Shown: positions 41,449 through 51,210, numbered from the stretch's first letter. The stretch is 64,000 bases of DNA from JAGQPD01 sp020426865 (GCA_041399065.1 JAWKTN010000001.1:496001-560000); one strand, 5' to 3'. Numbers and translations are program-made. The notes: generated from the letters alone by a model not told the origin.

Positions 41449-44139
41449 TTGGCAATTCGAAACCTGGACAAGATATTCCGCCCTCAGAGTGTCGCCGTGA
41501 TTGGCGCGAGCGAGCAAGCGTCCAGCGTCGGTACGACCGTGATGCGTAATCTGCTTGACGCTGATTTTGAAGGCGCGATCTTTCCCGTAAACCCGAAACA
41601 CGAGAGCGTCTTTGACAGGCAGGCGGTGGGCAGCGTCAAAGATTTGCAGGAAAACGTCGATTTGGCGGTCGTCTGCACACCGGCCCGCACGGTGCCCGAC
41701 ATTGTTCGCGAGTGCGGCCAGGCCGGCATCATGGGCCTGGTCATCATTTCGGCTGGCTTTCGTGAAACGGGCGATGAAGGAAAACAACTCGAAGCGCAGA
41801 TTGACGAGGCACGGCGCGAGTTTGACGGCATGCGGATCGTCGGTCCGAACTGCCTTGGCGTGATGGCGCCGCACGCCAAGCTCAATGCCAGCTTTGCCGA
41901 CGCCATGCCGCCGGCGGGTCGCGTCGCCTTTATTTCACAGTCGGGAGCGCTCTGCACGTCGGTGCTCGACTGGGCGATCAAGGAAGGTGTCGGATTTTCC
42001 TATTTTGTTTCGATTGGCAACATGCTGGATGTCTCAATCGGCGACCTGATCGATTACTGTGCCAGCGGGGAGACGACCGACGCGGTCATTCTTTATGTTG
42101 AATCGATTCAAGGTGCACGACAGTTCATGTCGGCCGCTCGTGCCTTCGCACGAGAGAAACCAATCGTCGCCTACAAGGCCGGCCGGTTTGAGGAATCGGC
42201 CCAAGCGGCCGCCTCGCACACCGGCGCGATGGCGGGCGTCGACGACGTTTACCAGTCGGCCTTCAATCGGGCAGGTATCGTCCGCGTCTTTGAACTGGAC
42301 GACTTGTTCGATTGCGCGGAGCTACTTTCGCGGCATCCGAAGCCCAAGGGCGCTCGACTGGCGATCATCACTAACGCCGGCGGACCAGGCGTCATGGCAA
42401 CCGACGCGCTTGTCCAGCGCGACGGCAAGTTGGCGGATTTGTCCGACGAGACGCTCGGTCAACTGAACGACGCATTGCCTGAAGCCTGGTCGCACGGAAA
42501 CCCGATCGACGTGCTGGGCGACGCGCCGCCGGAGCGATTTCGTAACACCGCGGGCATCGTGCTGGAAGATGAAGGGGTCGATGCCGCCGTGGTGATCCTC
42601 TCGCCGCAACCGATGACCAAGCCCACCGAAGCAGCCGAAGCAGTGGTCGAAGCGGCGAATCACTCTCGCAAGCCCGTCCTCACCGCCTGGATGGGCGCAG
42701 ACCAAGTCGCTGAAGGGATCGAAAGGCTGAACGAGGCCGGCATCCCGACTTACTCGTCACCCGAAGAAGCGATGCGGGCATTTATGTACTTGGCATCTTA
42801 CGCCCGCAACCGACAGGTGCTGTACGAAACGCCGCGCGATATCCCAGTCGAGTTCGCACTGGATCGCAACAAGCTCCGCGCGGTCTTCAACACGATCCTG
42901 AGCGAGGGGCATGACGTGCTCAGCGAAGGCATGTCGAAAGCACTGCTCGAAGCATATGAAATCCCCGTCACCAAACCGCAAGCCGCACACTCAGCCGACG
43001 ATGCCGTCCGCCTGGCGCGGCGGATCGGCTATCCCGTGGCCATCAAAATCCTCTCGCCCGATATCACCCACAAGACGGACGTAGGCGGCGTCGAATTGAA
43101 TGTCGCCAGCGACGAGAAAGTCACGGCCACGTTCGAGCGAATGGTCGACTCGGTGCGGCAGCACAAACCAGATGCTCGCATTGACGGCGTGACTGTCCAA
43201 CGCATGGTCTCTGCTCCGCTCGGGTGTGAGATGATCGTAGGCGCCAAGCGTGATCCGGTTTTCGGCACAGTGCTGATGGCAGGCGCGGGCGGCACCCAAG
43301 CCGAACTGTTCAAAGACCGAGCGCTGGAACTGCCGCCGCTCAGCGAGCGACTCGCTCGGCGGATGCTTGAATCTCTGCAAACGTGGCCGCTGCTGGCCGG
43401 ATATCGCGGGCGACCGGCAATGGACATCGACCGGCTGCTCGAAATCTTGATGCGCTTCTCGTACCTGATCGCGGATTATCCCGAAATCAAAGAGCTGGAC
43501 GTGAATCCGCTGCTGGTAACGCCGGATAACGTCATTGCGCTGGACGCCCGCATCGTGCTGGATCACGAGGCGTTGATCGAGCCGCCCAGACCATATTCAC
43601 ATCTGGCGATCCGGCCCTATCCGGAAGAGTTCACCCGGAAAGCAGAAATGAAGGAAGGCCGCGAAGTGCTGCTGCGTCCGATCAAGCCTGAAGATGAGCC
43701 GATGTGGCGCGAGATGCTCGACGCCTGCTCCCGCGAATCGCTCTGGTTTCGCTTCCGCCACATCTTCAAAGAAACAACGCACGAAATGGCCGCCCGTTTC
43801 TGCTTCATCGACTACGACCGCGAATTGGCCATCGTGGCCGAGATCGAGGAAGACGGCCAGCGGAAGCTGATCGGCGTGGGCCGGCTGGTCGCTGGAGCCG
43901 ACCCGCGCGACGCGGAATACGCCGTGCTGGTCGCCGACGCCTGGCAGGATCAGAGATTGGGATCGCTGCTGACCGACTACTGCCTAGAGATCGCCGAGCA
44001 GTGGGGCGTGGAGCGCGTCTGGGCGGAAACCACCATGGACAACCCTCGCATGATCAGCATCTTCGAAGACCGCGGCTTCACCTTCGGCGAAGCCGACGGC
44101 GACGAAGTGCTGCTGAACAAAGTGTTTGACGACACTTGA
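41449..44139 (+). CDS. ADP-forming acyl-CoA synthetase fused to GNAT acetyltransferase
   Basis: An 896-residue Pat/PatZ-like protein, start TTG 41449 after AGAGGA. Order: CoA-binding domain (FRPQSVAVIGASEQASSVGT), succinyl-CoA-ligase-like domain with SQSGALCTSVLDWA and catalytic-loop ASHTGAM (His257), ATP-grasp domain (YPVAIKILSPDITHKTDVGG), then a GNAT domain from about residue 745 (GREVLLRPIKPEDEPMWREM). In PatZ-type acetyltransferases the phosphorylatable His is lost; here it is kept, so the protein could make ATP from acetyl-CoA + ADP + Pi as well as acetylate proteins. In an operon linked to fermentation genes, acetate-forming ATP synthesis is an attractive reading, though not proven. 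Confidence 0.9.
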   Translation: MAIRNLDKIFRPQSVAVIGASEQASSVGTTVMRNLLDADFEGAIFPVNPKHESVFDRQAVGSVKDLQENVDLAVVCTPARTVPDIVRECGQAGIMGLVIISAGFRETGDEGKQLEAQIDEARREFDGMRIVGPNCLGVMAPHAKLNASFADAMPPAGRVAFISQSGALCTSVLDWAIKEGVGFSYFVSIGNMLDVSIGDLIDYCASGETTDAVILYVESIQGARQFMSAARAFAREKPIVAYKAGRFEESAQAAASHTGAMAGVDDVYQSAFNRAGIVRVFELDDLFDCAELLSRHPKPKGARLAIITNAGGPGVMATDALVQRDGKLADLSDETLGQLNDALPEAWSHGNPIDVLGDAPPERFRNTAGIVLEDEGVDAAVVILSPQPMTKPTEAAEAVVEAANHSRKPVLTAWMGADQVAEGIERLNEAGIPTYSSPEEAMRAFMYLASYARNRQVLYETPRDIPVEFALDRNKLRAVFNTILSEGHDVLSEGMSKALLEAYEIPVTKPQAAHSADDAVRLARRIGYPVAIKILSPDITHKTDVGGVELNVASDEKVTATFERMVDSVRQHKPDARIDGVTVQRMVSAPLGCEMIVGAKRDPVFGTVLMAGAGGTQAELFKDRALELPPLSERLARRMLESLQTWPLLAGYRGRPAMDIDRLLEILMRFSYLIADYPEIKELDVNPLLVTPDNVIALDARIVLDHEALIEPPRPYSHLAIRPYPEEFTRKAEMKEGREVLLRPIKPEDEPMWREMLDACSRESLWFRFRHIFKETTHEMAARFCFIDYDRELAIVAEIEEDGQRKLIGVGRLVAGADPRDAEYAVLVADAWQDQRLGSLLTDYCLEIAEQWGVERVWAETTMDNPRMISIFEDRGFTFGEADGDEVLLNKVFDDT

Positions 44140-44157
44140 ACGTGGGAGCATCTAGGC

Positions 44158-44481
44158 ATGCGTCGAGTCCAGGATCGTGAAGATTCAAATGAGCGTGGGA
44201 CGACACTATTCTATAAAACAGGTGGATTTGAGGCCGTGATGCACTATCTTTACGGGTCCAAGAAAGGCGTCGAGCGTCGTCTGGTCGCGACCTTCGGCTC
44301 CGAACAGCAATTGTTAGCGTACGTGCGCTGGTCAACGCTGAAAGAGCTTGGCGAACGTCTCGGCAAGTTCGAGCAAGGCAGCGCTCTGGCGAGCTACGAA
44401 GCTTGGGAGCACTCTACTAAACCGCTAACCGACGAGGACGCAACATCCGTCGAACATAATCCGACACCGAGTATGCTCTAG
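44158..44481 (+). CDS. Small protein of unknown function
   Basis: A 107-residue frame after the synthetase fusion, beginning at ATG 44158. The centre, FYKTGGFEAVMHYLYGSKKG VERRLVATFGSEQQLLAYVR WSTLKELG, has clear protein character and could be a small alpha/beta domain. A later start at ATG 44239 (MHYLYGSK) is possible. It is likely last in the 38920-44481 operon. Its stop overlaps that of the convergent CDF gene by 3 bp. No family recognised. Confidence 0.6.
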   Translation: MRRVQDREDSNERGTTLFYKTGGFEAVMHYLYGSKKGVERRLVATFGSEQQLLAYVRWSTLKELGERLGKFEQGSALASYEAWEHSTKPLTDEDATSVEHNPTPSML

Positions 44482-45422
44482 TGCTTCGGGATGATTGCTC
44501 GATCATGTGCTTCGTCTGGCAAGTCGGAGAACTCGAATTCCAGCGTCGAATGCCGAATCTGATACTTGTCCGCTAGGCATTGTTTGACAAGACGTTTGAT
44601 CGCTTCCAACTCGGCAGATTGCGCGCGTGGGATGGCGACGTGCGCTTCGATTGCTCGATGTTGTTCGTCCAATTCCCAGACATGGACGTGATGGAAATCA
44701 TCAACGCCGTCCACGGTCAGCATATCGTTGATCAACTCATCAAACTCCAGCTCGACCGGCGCGCCCTCCATCAGCACGCGCGTGGCTTGGGGAAGCATCG
44801 TGACGACCTGCCACAGTACATAGCCGGCAATCATCAACGTCAAGGCAGGATCGGTCCACGTCCAGTCGAGCCAGATGATAGCCGCTGCGCCGACCAACAC
44901 GGCGACGCTGCCGAGAGCGTCGACGAGATTGTGGACAAAGGCCGCTCGGACGTTTAACGAACCGGAACTCATCGACCACAACAGCAGTACCGTGGCCACG
45001 TCGACGACGAGCGCCAAGATCGAACCCGCTGCCATCAGCCAGCCAATGATTTCAACCGGCTGGATAAAACGCATGACAGCTTCGTACGCCAAATACAACC
45101 CGATAGCGCCCAGCAACGTCAAGTTGATGACGGCTCCGATCATCTCCGCCCGGCGGTAGCCGAAGGTATAACGCCGGTTCGCCGGCTTGCGGGATATGCG
45201 CCGGGCGACGTATGTGATCAAGAGTGCGTTGGCGTCGTTGAAATTGTGAGCGGCGTCGGAGAGCAAGGCGACGCTACCGGAAATGACGCCTGCCGCAGCC
45301 TGCGCGACCGTGAGCAATTGATTCAGCAAAACACTCCACAGCAGCCGCGCCTCGCTGACGCCTTTGGGAGCGCGCGGATGATTTGAGCCGTGCCGATGGT
45401 TGCAAGTTACTTCATGTGTCAT
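44478..45422 (-). CDS. Cation diffusion facilitator (CzcD/ZnT-like)
   Basis: A 314-residue CDF transporter. Six membrane helices include the metal site on TM2 (LLSDAAHNFNDANALLITYV: HxxxD-like with His/Asp) and on TM5 (AAFVHNLVDALGSVAVLVG, HxxxD). The C-terminal domain contains VDGVDDFHHVHVWELDEQHR AIEAHV. It would export Zn2+, Co2+ or similar ions by H+ antiport. A His-rich N-terminus (HEVTCNHRHGSNHPRAP) is present. It is the last gene behind aceE-aceF, 40 bp downstream. Confidence 0.92.
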   Translation of the reverse strand: MTHEVTCNHRHGSNHPRAPKGVSEARLLWSVLLNQLLTVAQAAAGVISGSVALLSDAAHNFNDANALLITYVARRISRKPANRRYTFGYRRAEMIGAVINLTLLGAIGLYLAYEAVMRFIQPVEIIGWLMAAGSILALVVDVATVLLLWSMSSGSLNVRAAFVHNLVDALGSVAVLVGAAAIIWLDWTWTDPALTLMIAGYVLWQVVTMLPQATRVLMEGAPVELEFDELINDMLTVDGVDDFHHVHVWELDEQHRAIEAHVAIPRAQSAELEAIKRLVKQCLADKYQIRHSTLEFEFSDLPDEAHDRAIIPKH

Positions 45423-45462
45423 GCGATGGCTGTTTGTGTTTAGTGTTCATGCAACGACCATC

Positions 45463-46920
45463 TCACATGGCAATCAGCAACGTGAACTCATCCGCTAGGA
45501 TTCGCGATAGCCGGTCCATGAAGCGGGCGGCGTCCGCGCCGTTGATGACTCGGTGATCGTAGGATACCGACAGTGGCAACATCAATCGCTCAGCCGGTTG
45601 GCCTTCGATCATCCGCAGTTCGGCACGCGCACGGCCCATTCCTAGAATCGCGACTTCGGGGTAGTTGACAATCGGCGTGAACTCGCCGCCGCCGATGCCC
45701 CCTTGGTTCGAGATGGTGAACGTCCCGCCTTCGAAGTCCTCCTTGCCAAGCTGGCGACGGCGCGCCTTATCGGCGACGGCGCGAAGTTCGAACGCAATTT
45801 GCTCAATGCTCTTGCGATCGGCGTCGCGGATCACGGGAACGAGCAAACCGTGATCGGTGTCGACGGCCACTCCGATGTGATAGTGCTTCTTGAGTACCAG
45901 TTCATCGCTTTCCGCGTCCAGGCTAGCATTAAACTTGGGAAACTCCTTGAGCAATCCGGCGCTGGACTTCACGGCGATCGAAGTCAGTGTGATCTTCGGC
46001 GCGGCGTCGCCCGCTTGTTCGAGATGCTGCCGGCGGGCGGACTCCAATTGCGTGATATCCGCCAATCCGTGTTGAGTCACGTGGGGGATCGTGCGCCATG
46101 AAGCGGACAGTCGACGCGCGGCTGTCTTCGCGATCTTGTTGAGCGGCTCGCGCTCAACGGGTCCAAACCGCGTGAAGTCGGGAAGCGGCTCGGTGGTCAG
46201 CGCGGCGGCTTTGCCGCTCTCGACATAGGCCCGAACAACGTCCTCCGTGCGGATGCGGTCGCCATCGGGCGGTTGAAAGTCGTCGAGATCGACGTCCAGT
46301 TTGCGAGCCAAGCGGCGCGTGGCTGGACCGGCGGGGGGCGGCCTGCGCATTCCGTCTCCCGCGCCGCGATTAACGGCCGCGGCCGACTCGCCCTCGGCGC
46401 GTTCGTCTTCCTTCTCGCTCTCTTCGTGTGCTTTGTCCTCGGTGGCAGTGTCGTCACGCTGTCGCTCGGTTTCAGCGGCGGCTTCGGTTCCGACTTTTTC
46501 CTTAAGCTGTTGATCCGATTGTTCTTCGATCTCCGATTCTTCGTCCGGCTTAGCCGGCTTTTCGTCGTCTTCCTCAGCGGAGCGTTGCTCTGCTTCATCC
46601 TTGTCGGACTCCTCGCGATCTTTCGCGTCGACGTCCTCCTGTTGAGGTTGATCGCCGTCGGACTCTTCTTCTGACTCCGCTGTGTTCTCTTCGATCGTCA
46701 GCAGAGTCTGACCAACTTTGATGGTGTCACCCTCGGAGACCTGGACGTTGGTCACTTTGCCAGCGTGCGGGCAGGGCAAGTCGGCGACGGCCTTTTCTGT
46801 CTCCAGTTCCATGACGTTCTGTTCGGCCTCGATCGCGTCGCCTTCAGAGACATAGATCCGTGATACATCGGCGCTTCCAACGCCTTCTCCGAGTTCCGGA
46901 AGTTTGAATTCGGTTGCCAT
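45463..46920 (-). CDS. aceF: Pyruvate dehydrogenase E2 (dihydrolipoamide acetyltransferase)
   Basis: A 485-residue E2. One lipoyl domain (residues 1-75) has the lipoylated Lys in ELETEKAVADLPCP. A long acidic Glu/Asp/Lys linker follows (about 80-185). The peripheral subunit-binding domain is GPATRRLARKLDVDLDDFQP. The catalytic domain ends with SYDHRVINGADAARFMDRL, keeping the HRxxxG motif. It transfers acetyl groups to CoA. The usual E3 gene is not in the window. The gap to aceE contains a large palindrome. Confidence 0.94.
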   Translation of the reverse strand: MATEFKLPELGEGVGSADVSRIYVSEGDAIEAEQNVMELETEKAVADLPCPHAGKVTNVQVSEGDTIKVGQTLLTIEENTAESEEESDGDQPQQEDVDAKDREESDKDEAEQRSAEEDDEKPAKPDEESEIEEQSDQQLKEKVGTEAAAETERQRDDTATEDKAHEESEKEDERAEGESAAAVNRGAGDGMRRPPPAGPATRRLARKLDVDLDDFQPPDGDRIRTEDVVRAYVESGKAAALTTEPLPDFTRFGPVEREPLNKIAKTAARRLSASWRTIPHVTQHGLADITQLESARRQHLEQAGDAAPKITLTSIAVKSSAGLLKEFPKFNASLDAESDELVLKKHYHIGVAVDTDHGLLVPVIRDADRKSIEQIAFELRAVADKARRRQLGKEDFEGGTFTISNQGGIGGGEFTPIVNYPEVAILGMGRARAELRMIEGQPAERLMLPLSVSYDHRVINGADAARFMDRLSRILADEFTLLIAM

Positions 46921-46973
46921 CAGTGAAGCTCCGTTTCATCATTGCCATCCGCGCTTGATTTGACGTGGTCTCC

Positions 46974-47047
46974 ATACAAGCACGACGCGCAAGCGAGTGC
47001 ATTTGGGACCGCCGCGCGACGCACTCGCTTGCGCGTCGTGCTTGTAT
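46974..47047. repeat. Large perfect palindrome (27-bp arms) between aceE and aceF
   Basis: The arms 46974-47000 and 47021-47047 are perfectly complementary over 27 bases around a 20-base loop. The arm sequence (ACAAGCACGACGCGCAAGCG) is that of the single element at 35822. It begins four bases from the aceE stop, so the mRNA would carry a very stable hairpin between E1 and E2. It is probably a REP-like element with a possible role in message stability or E1:E2 ratio. Confidence 0.8.
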
Positions 47048-47050
47048 CTC

Positions 47051-49753
47051 TTATGCGGTCACAGGCTCTAATTTCTCAGGATCTATGCCTAACTCGTTAC
47101 GTGCTGTTACCAGCCGCTCCTTGTCGAATTGCTCATCCGCCACCAGTGCCGTCAGTGTCGCCAACGCGATGTGCGCGGCGCTGACTTCGAAGTGCTCGCG
47201 CAGCGCGGCTTTGGTGTCACTACGACCAAAACCTTCCGTGCCAAGCGTGACATACCGGCCGGAAATCCACGGTGCAATCTGATCAGGCACCAGGGACACG
47301 TAGTCGGTGGCCGCCACAAACGGTCCTGGGCGACCGTCCAATACTTCTTCTAGGTAGCTCCGCTGCAGTTCGTGGTTTGGATTGAGTCTGTTGCGTCGCT
47401 GGGCCGCACGGGCATCGCGTCGCAACCGGCAGTAACTGGTGACGCTCCACACGTCGCTCGCGACGTCGAACTCGTCGGCTAGTAGCTGCTGCGCCGCCAA
47501 CACTTCCTGTAAGATTGTTCCGCTGCCGAACAACTGAGCCCGCGGCGCACCATCGTCGCCAGCGTCAATGCGGCTGACCTCATACATGCCCCGCAGAATA
47601 CCCTTCTCTGCGCCATCGGGCATGGCGGGCATTTCGTAGCTCTGGTTGTAGAGCGTCAAATAATAGAGTAGCGTCTCGCCTTCCTGATACATCCGCCGCA
47701 GGCCGTCCTTCACGATCACCGCAACTTCATAGGCGTAGGCGGGATCGTACGCCTGCAGATTCGGAACCGTCGTGGCGACAAGCTGGCTGTGGCCGTCCTG
47801 ATGTTGCAGCCCTTCGCCGTTGAGCGTCGTGCGGCCGGCGGTGCAGCCCAACAGAAAGCCCTTGGCGCGGGCGTCAGCGGCGGCCCAGATCAAATCGCCC
47901 ACCCGCTGGAAACCAAACATGGAGTAAAACAAGTAAAACGGAATCATCGGCGTCGCCAGGCTGCTGTACGCCGTGCCGGCGGCAATGAACGATGACATGG
48001 CGCCAGCTTCGCTGATTCCCTCTTCCAGCAACTGGCCGTCCACCGCTTCCTTGTAGTGAATCAGCTTCTCCGCATCGACCGGATCGTATCGCTGGCCGTG
48101 CGGCGAGTAGATTCCGCAGCGTCCAAACAGCGTTTCCAAACCAAACGTGCGAGCTTCATCCGGAATGATCGGGACGATCCGCTGGCCGATGGCGTCGTTT
48201 TTGAGCAGTGCGTTGAGTATCCGGTCGAAGCTCATGGTCGTCGACGCCGTCCGCTCGCCACTCCCCTCCAGGAGCCTTTCAAAATCTTCCAGGGGCGGCA
48301 CTTCCAGCGACGGTGCTTTCTCGACGCGTGCAGGCAAAGAGCCACCGAGCACCGCGCGGCGGTCGTGCAGATACTTCATCTCGTCACTGTCTTCTTCAAG
48401 CCGGAAGAATGGCGCGTCGGCAACTTCGTCGTCGCCCAAGGGCACGTCGAATCGCGAGCGGAATGACAGCAACTCCGCTTCGTTTAGCTCCTTTTGCTTG
48501 TGCGTGATGTTGCGGCCTTCGCCCGCTTCGCCCAGCCCGTAGCCTTTGATGGTTTTCGCCAGCACGACCGTCGGTCCGTCTTCGTATTCGACCGCGGCGC
48601 GATAGGCGGCGTAGACCTTGTGCGGATCGTGTCCGCCGCGATTGAGCCGCTGGAGTTGTTTGTCCGACAAGTCCTCGACCAACGCTCGCAGTTCGGGCGA
48701 GGTGCCGAAGAAGTCTTCGCGAATGAACTCGCCCGATGCGACGGTGTATTTCTGAAACTGCCCATCGACCGTCTCGTTCATCCGCCCGATGAGTTGCCCA
48801 TCGTGATCTGCCGCCAACAGCGGGTCCCAATCGCTGCCCCAGATCACCTTGATCACGTTCCAGCCGGCGCCACGGAACAAGCTCTCCAGCTCTTGAATGA
48901 TCTTGCCGTTGCCGCGTACCGGACCATCGAGACGCTGCAGGTTGCAATTGACCACCAGCGTGAGGTTGTCCAGCTTCTCGCGCGCCGCCAGCGTCAGGGC
49001 GCCGACCGATTCCGGCTCGTCCATTTCACCATCGCCCACCAGCGCCCATACGCGAGACGGCGAAGTATCGACAATTCCTCGATTCTCCAAGTATTTCAGA
49101 AATCGCGCCTGATAGACGGCCATGATCGGCGCCAGCCCCATCGACACGGTGGGAAACTGCCAGAAGTCGGGCATCAGCCAGGGGTGCGGATAAGATGACA
49201 GGCCGGTTTCCCGCGGCGCCTCACGGCGGAAGTTTTCCAGTTGCTCCTTGCTTAACCGGCCTTCCAGAAACGCCCGTGCATAAACGCCGGGCGATGCGTG
49301 TCCTTGGAAATAAACAAAGTCGCCAGGATGATCGTCAGTGCGGGCATGAAAGAAGTGATTGAAGCCGACTTCGAACAGCGTGGCCGCCGAAGCATATGTC
49401 GAGATATGACCACCGATGCCGTGGTGTTCGCGGTTGGCCCGCACGACCATCGCCATCGCATTCCAGCGAACCAGGCTGCGAATCCGCCGCTCGATGGCTC
49501 CGTCGCCGGGATAATCGGGCTGGTCGTCGGCGGTAATGGTGTTGATGTACGGTGTGTTCAGCGCTGCAGTTCGGTTGATTCCAAGTCGGCTCGCGCGGCC
49601 CTGCAATGCTTCCAGCAATTGCTGCACTTGTTCATCACCGTGCCGCAGCGCGACATCGTCGAGGCATTCGAACCACTCGGCCAGTTCATCCGTCTCCATG
49701 CCTGCGATTCGTTGGGCGAGGTCTTGTGGCAGCGTGCCAGCTACTTGATTCAT
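47051..49753 (-). CDS. aceE: Pyruvate dehydrogenase E1, homodimeric AceE type
   Basis: A 900-residue ThDP enzyme; ATG 49753 follows AAGGAAAC. Signatures: HGIGGHISTYASAATLFEVGFNHFF, the ThDP motif ALVGDGEMDEPESVGAL...LTLVVNCNLQRLDGPVRGN, IIPDEARTFGLETLFGRCGIYSP and YNQSYEMPAMPDGAEKGILRGMY. It decarboxylates pyruvate and passes acetyl to E2. It lies 14 bp after the aldehyde dehydrogenase gene. Finding AceE in a sigma-54-type stress unit suggests a second, condition-specific PDH. Confidence 0.96.
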   Translation of the reverse strand: MNQVAGTLPQDLAQRIAGMETDELAEWFECLDDVALRHGDEQVQQLLEALQGRASRLGINRTAALNTPYINTITADDQPDYPGDGAIERRIRSLVRWNAMAMVVRANREHHGIGGHISTYASAATLFEVGFNHFFHARTDDHPGDFVYFQGHASPGVYARAFLEGRLSKEQLENFRREAPRETGLSSYPHPWLMPDFWQFPTVSMGLAPIMAVYQARFLKYLENRGIVDTSPSRVWALVGDGEMDEPESVGALTLAAREKLDNLTLVVNCNLQRLDGPVRGNGKIIQELESLFRGAGWNVIKVIWGSDWDPLLAADHDGQLIGRMNETVDGQFQKYTVASGEFIREDFFGTSPELRALVEDLSDKQLQRLNRGGHDPHKVYAAYRAAVEYEDGPTVVLAKTIKGYGLGEAGEGRNITHKQKELNEAELLSFRSRFDVPLGDDEVADAPFFRLEEDSDEMKYLHDRRAVLGGSLPARVEKAPSLEVPPLEDFERLLEGSGERTASTTMSFDRILNALLKNDAIGQRIVPIIPDEARTFGLETLFGRCGIYSPHGQRYDPVDAEKLIHYKEAVDGQLLEEGISEAGAMSSFIAAGTAYSSLATPMIPFYLFYSMFGFQRVGDLIWAAADARAKGFLLGCTAGRTTLNGEGLQHQDGHSQLVATTVPNLQAYDPAYAYEVAVIVKDGLRRMYQEGETLLYYLTLYNQSYEMPAMPDGAEKGILRGMYEVSRIDAGDDGAPRAQLFGSGTILQEVLAAQQLLADEFDVASDVWSVTSYCRLRRDARAAQRRNRLNPNHELQRSYLEEVLDGRPGPFVAATDYVSLVPDQIAPWISGRYVTLGTEGFGRSDTKAALREHFEVSAAHIALATLTALVADEQFDKERLVTARNELGIDPEKLEPVTA

Positions 49754-49767
49754 GCGCTGTTTCCTTC

Positions 49768-51210
49768 CTACACCTTGGTCACCGGCGTCCAAGACGGTGG
49801 ATCGCTGGCGGGAAACGACTCTTCGGAAGCTTCCTCAACCACATCGAACGACTTCATCCAGACGGTCTTGATGTTCGTGAATTCGCGGATACCAAAGCCG
49901 GAAAGTTCGCGGCCGAAACCTGACTTTTTGATGCCGCCAAAGGGGACGCGCGGATCGGACTTGGCGATCTCGTTGACAAACACGCAGCCGCACTCCAGCT
50001 TGCCCGCCAACTGCTCTCCCCGCGCCGCGTCGGCCGTCCAGACGCTGGCAGCCAATCCGAACCGTGACCGGTTGGCGAGTTCCACCCCCTGCTCGACATC
50101 GCGAGCGCGAACGACCGCGGCCACGGGACCGAACGTCTCTTCGTCAAACGCGGCCATGCCGGGCTCAACGCCGGACAGTACGGTCGGCGGATAAAAGAAT
50201 CCCTTGCCGCTGGGCAGATCGCCTCCGCATAGCAATTCCGCACCCGCTTCGATTGATCGTGTGACTTGATCGTGCAACTCGTCCCGCAAGTCGCCACGGG
50301 CCAGCGGGCCGACGTTCGTTTCGCGGTCGCTGGGATCACCGACTTTGAGCTGTTGCATCTGCGCGACCAGAGCGGCGGTAAATGCGTCGGCGATTGAGTC
50401 TTCGACGATAAATCGTTTGGCCGCGATGCAGCTTTGACCAGAGTTGATCGTTCTGGCACGAGCCGCTTGCTCGGCCGCGTGGTGCACATCAGCGTCGGCC
50501 AGAACAAGGAACGGGTCCGAGCCGCCCAGTTCCAGCACGCATTTCTTGAGTTGTTTGCCGGCCTCTGCGGCCACCGCTTCGCCGGCCCGCTCGCTACCCG
50601 TCAACGTCACGGCCTTCACGGTCGGATGCCCGATCAAATCCGCAATGGCATCGCTGCCGACTCGCAACGAGATGAACGCACCGTCTGGTAGTTCCGCGCT
50701 GCGAAACACGTCCTCAATCGCCGACGCGCACTGTGGCACATTGGAGGCATGCTTCAGCACGCCGACGTTTCCGGCCATGAGCGCCGGCGCGGCGAAACGG
50801 AAGACTTGCCAAAACGGAAAGTTCCACGGCATGATCGCCAGCACCGGGCCGAGCGGGTCGAGGCGAACGTAGCTGCGAGCGTCGTCGATGTCGGCCGGCT
50901 GATGGGCGAGGAATCCAGCGGCGTTTTCCGCATAGTACTCGCATACCCAAGCGCACTTGTCGATTTCGGCTTCCGCCTGCCCAATCGGCTTGCCCATCTC
51001 CTGAGTGATCAGTACCGCGTACTCGTCGCGCCGCCGCCGCAACACTTCGGCCGCCGCGGACATGGCTTGCGACCGCTCGGACAGCAACAGCCCGCGCCAC
51101 TGCGAAAACGCTTGTTCTGCCTGGCCGAGCTTGGCTTGAACTTCAGCGTCAGATTGTTCGTCATGCTCGGCGACTTCGCCGGTCGTCGGATTGATCGATT
51201 GGATGGTCAC
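49768..51210 (-). CDS. NAD(P)-dependent aldehyde dehydrogenase, SSADH-like
   Basis: A 480-residue enzyme, start GTG 51210 (TIQSINPTTGEVAEHDEQ) after GGAG. Key motifs: AIMPWNFPFWQVFRFAAPAL, TLTGSERAGEAVAAEAGKQL, catalytic Glu in LELGGSD, catalytic Cys in NSGQSCIAAKRFIVE, EETFGPVAAVVRARDVEQG. It oxidises short aldehydes such as acetaldehyde or succinate semialdehyde. The C-terminus has an added tail EEASEESFPASDPPSWTPVT, a motif known mostly from unrelated small stress proteins. It lies downstream of the rhodanese gene and upstream of aceE. Confidence 0.92.
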   Translation of the reverse strand: MTIQSINPTTGEVAEHDEQSDAEVQAKLGQAEQAFSQWRGLLLSERSQAMSAAAEVLRRRRDEYAVLITQEMGKPIGQAEAEIDKCAWVCEYYAENAAGFLAHQPADIDDARSYVRLDPLGPVLAIMPWNFPFWQVFRFAAPALMAGNVGVLKHASNVPQCASAIEDVFRSAELPDGAFISLRVGSDAIADLIGHPTVKAVTLTGSERAGEAVAAEAGKQLKKCVLELGGSDPFLVLADADVHHAAEQAARARTINSGQSCIAAKRFIVEDSIADAFTAALVAQMQQLKVGDPSDRETNVGPLARGDLRDELHDQVTRSIEAGAELLCGGDLPSGKGFFYPPTVLSGVEPGMAAFDEETFGPVAAVVRARDVEQGVELANRSRFGLAASVWTADAARGEQLAGKLECGCVFVNEIAKSDPRVPFGGIKKSGFGRELSGFGIREFTNIKTVWMKSFDVVEEASEESFPASDPPSWTPVTKV

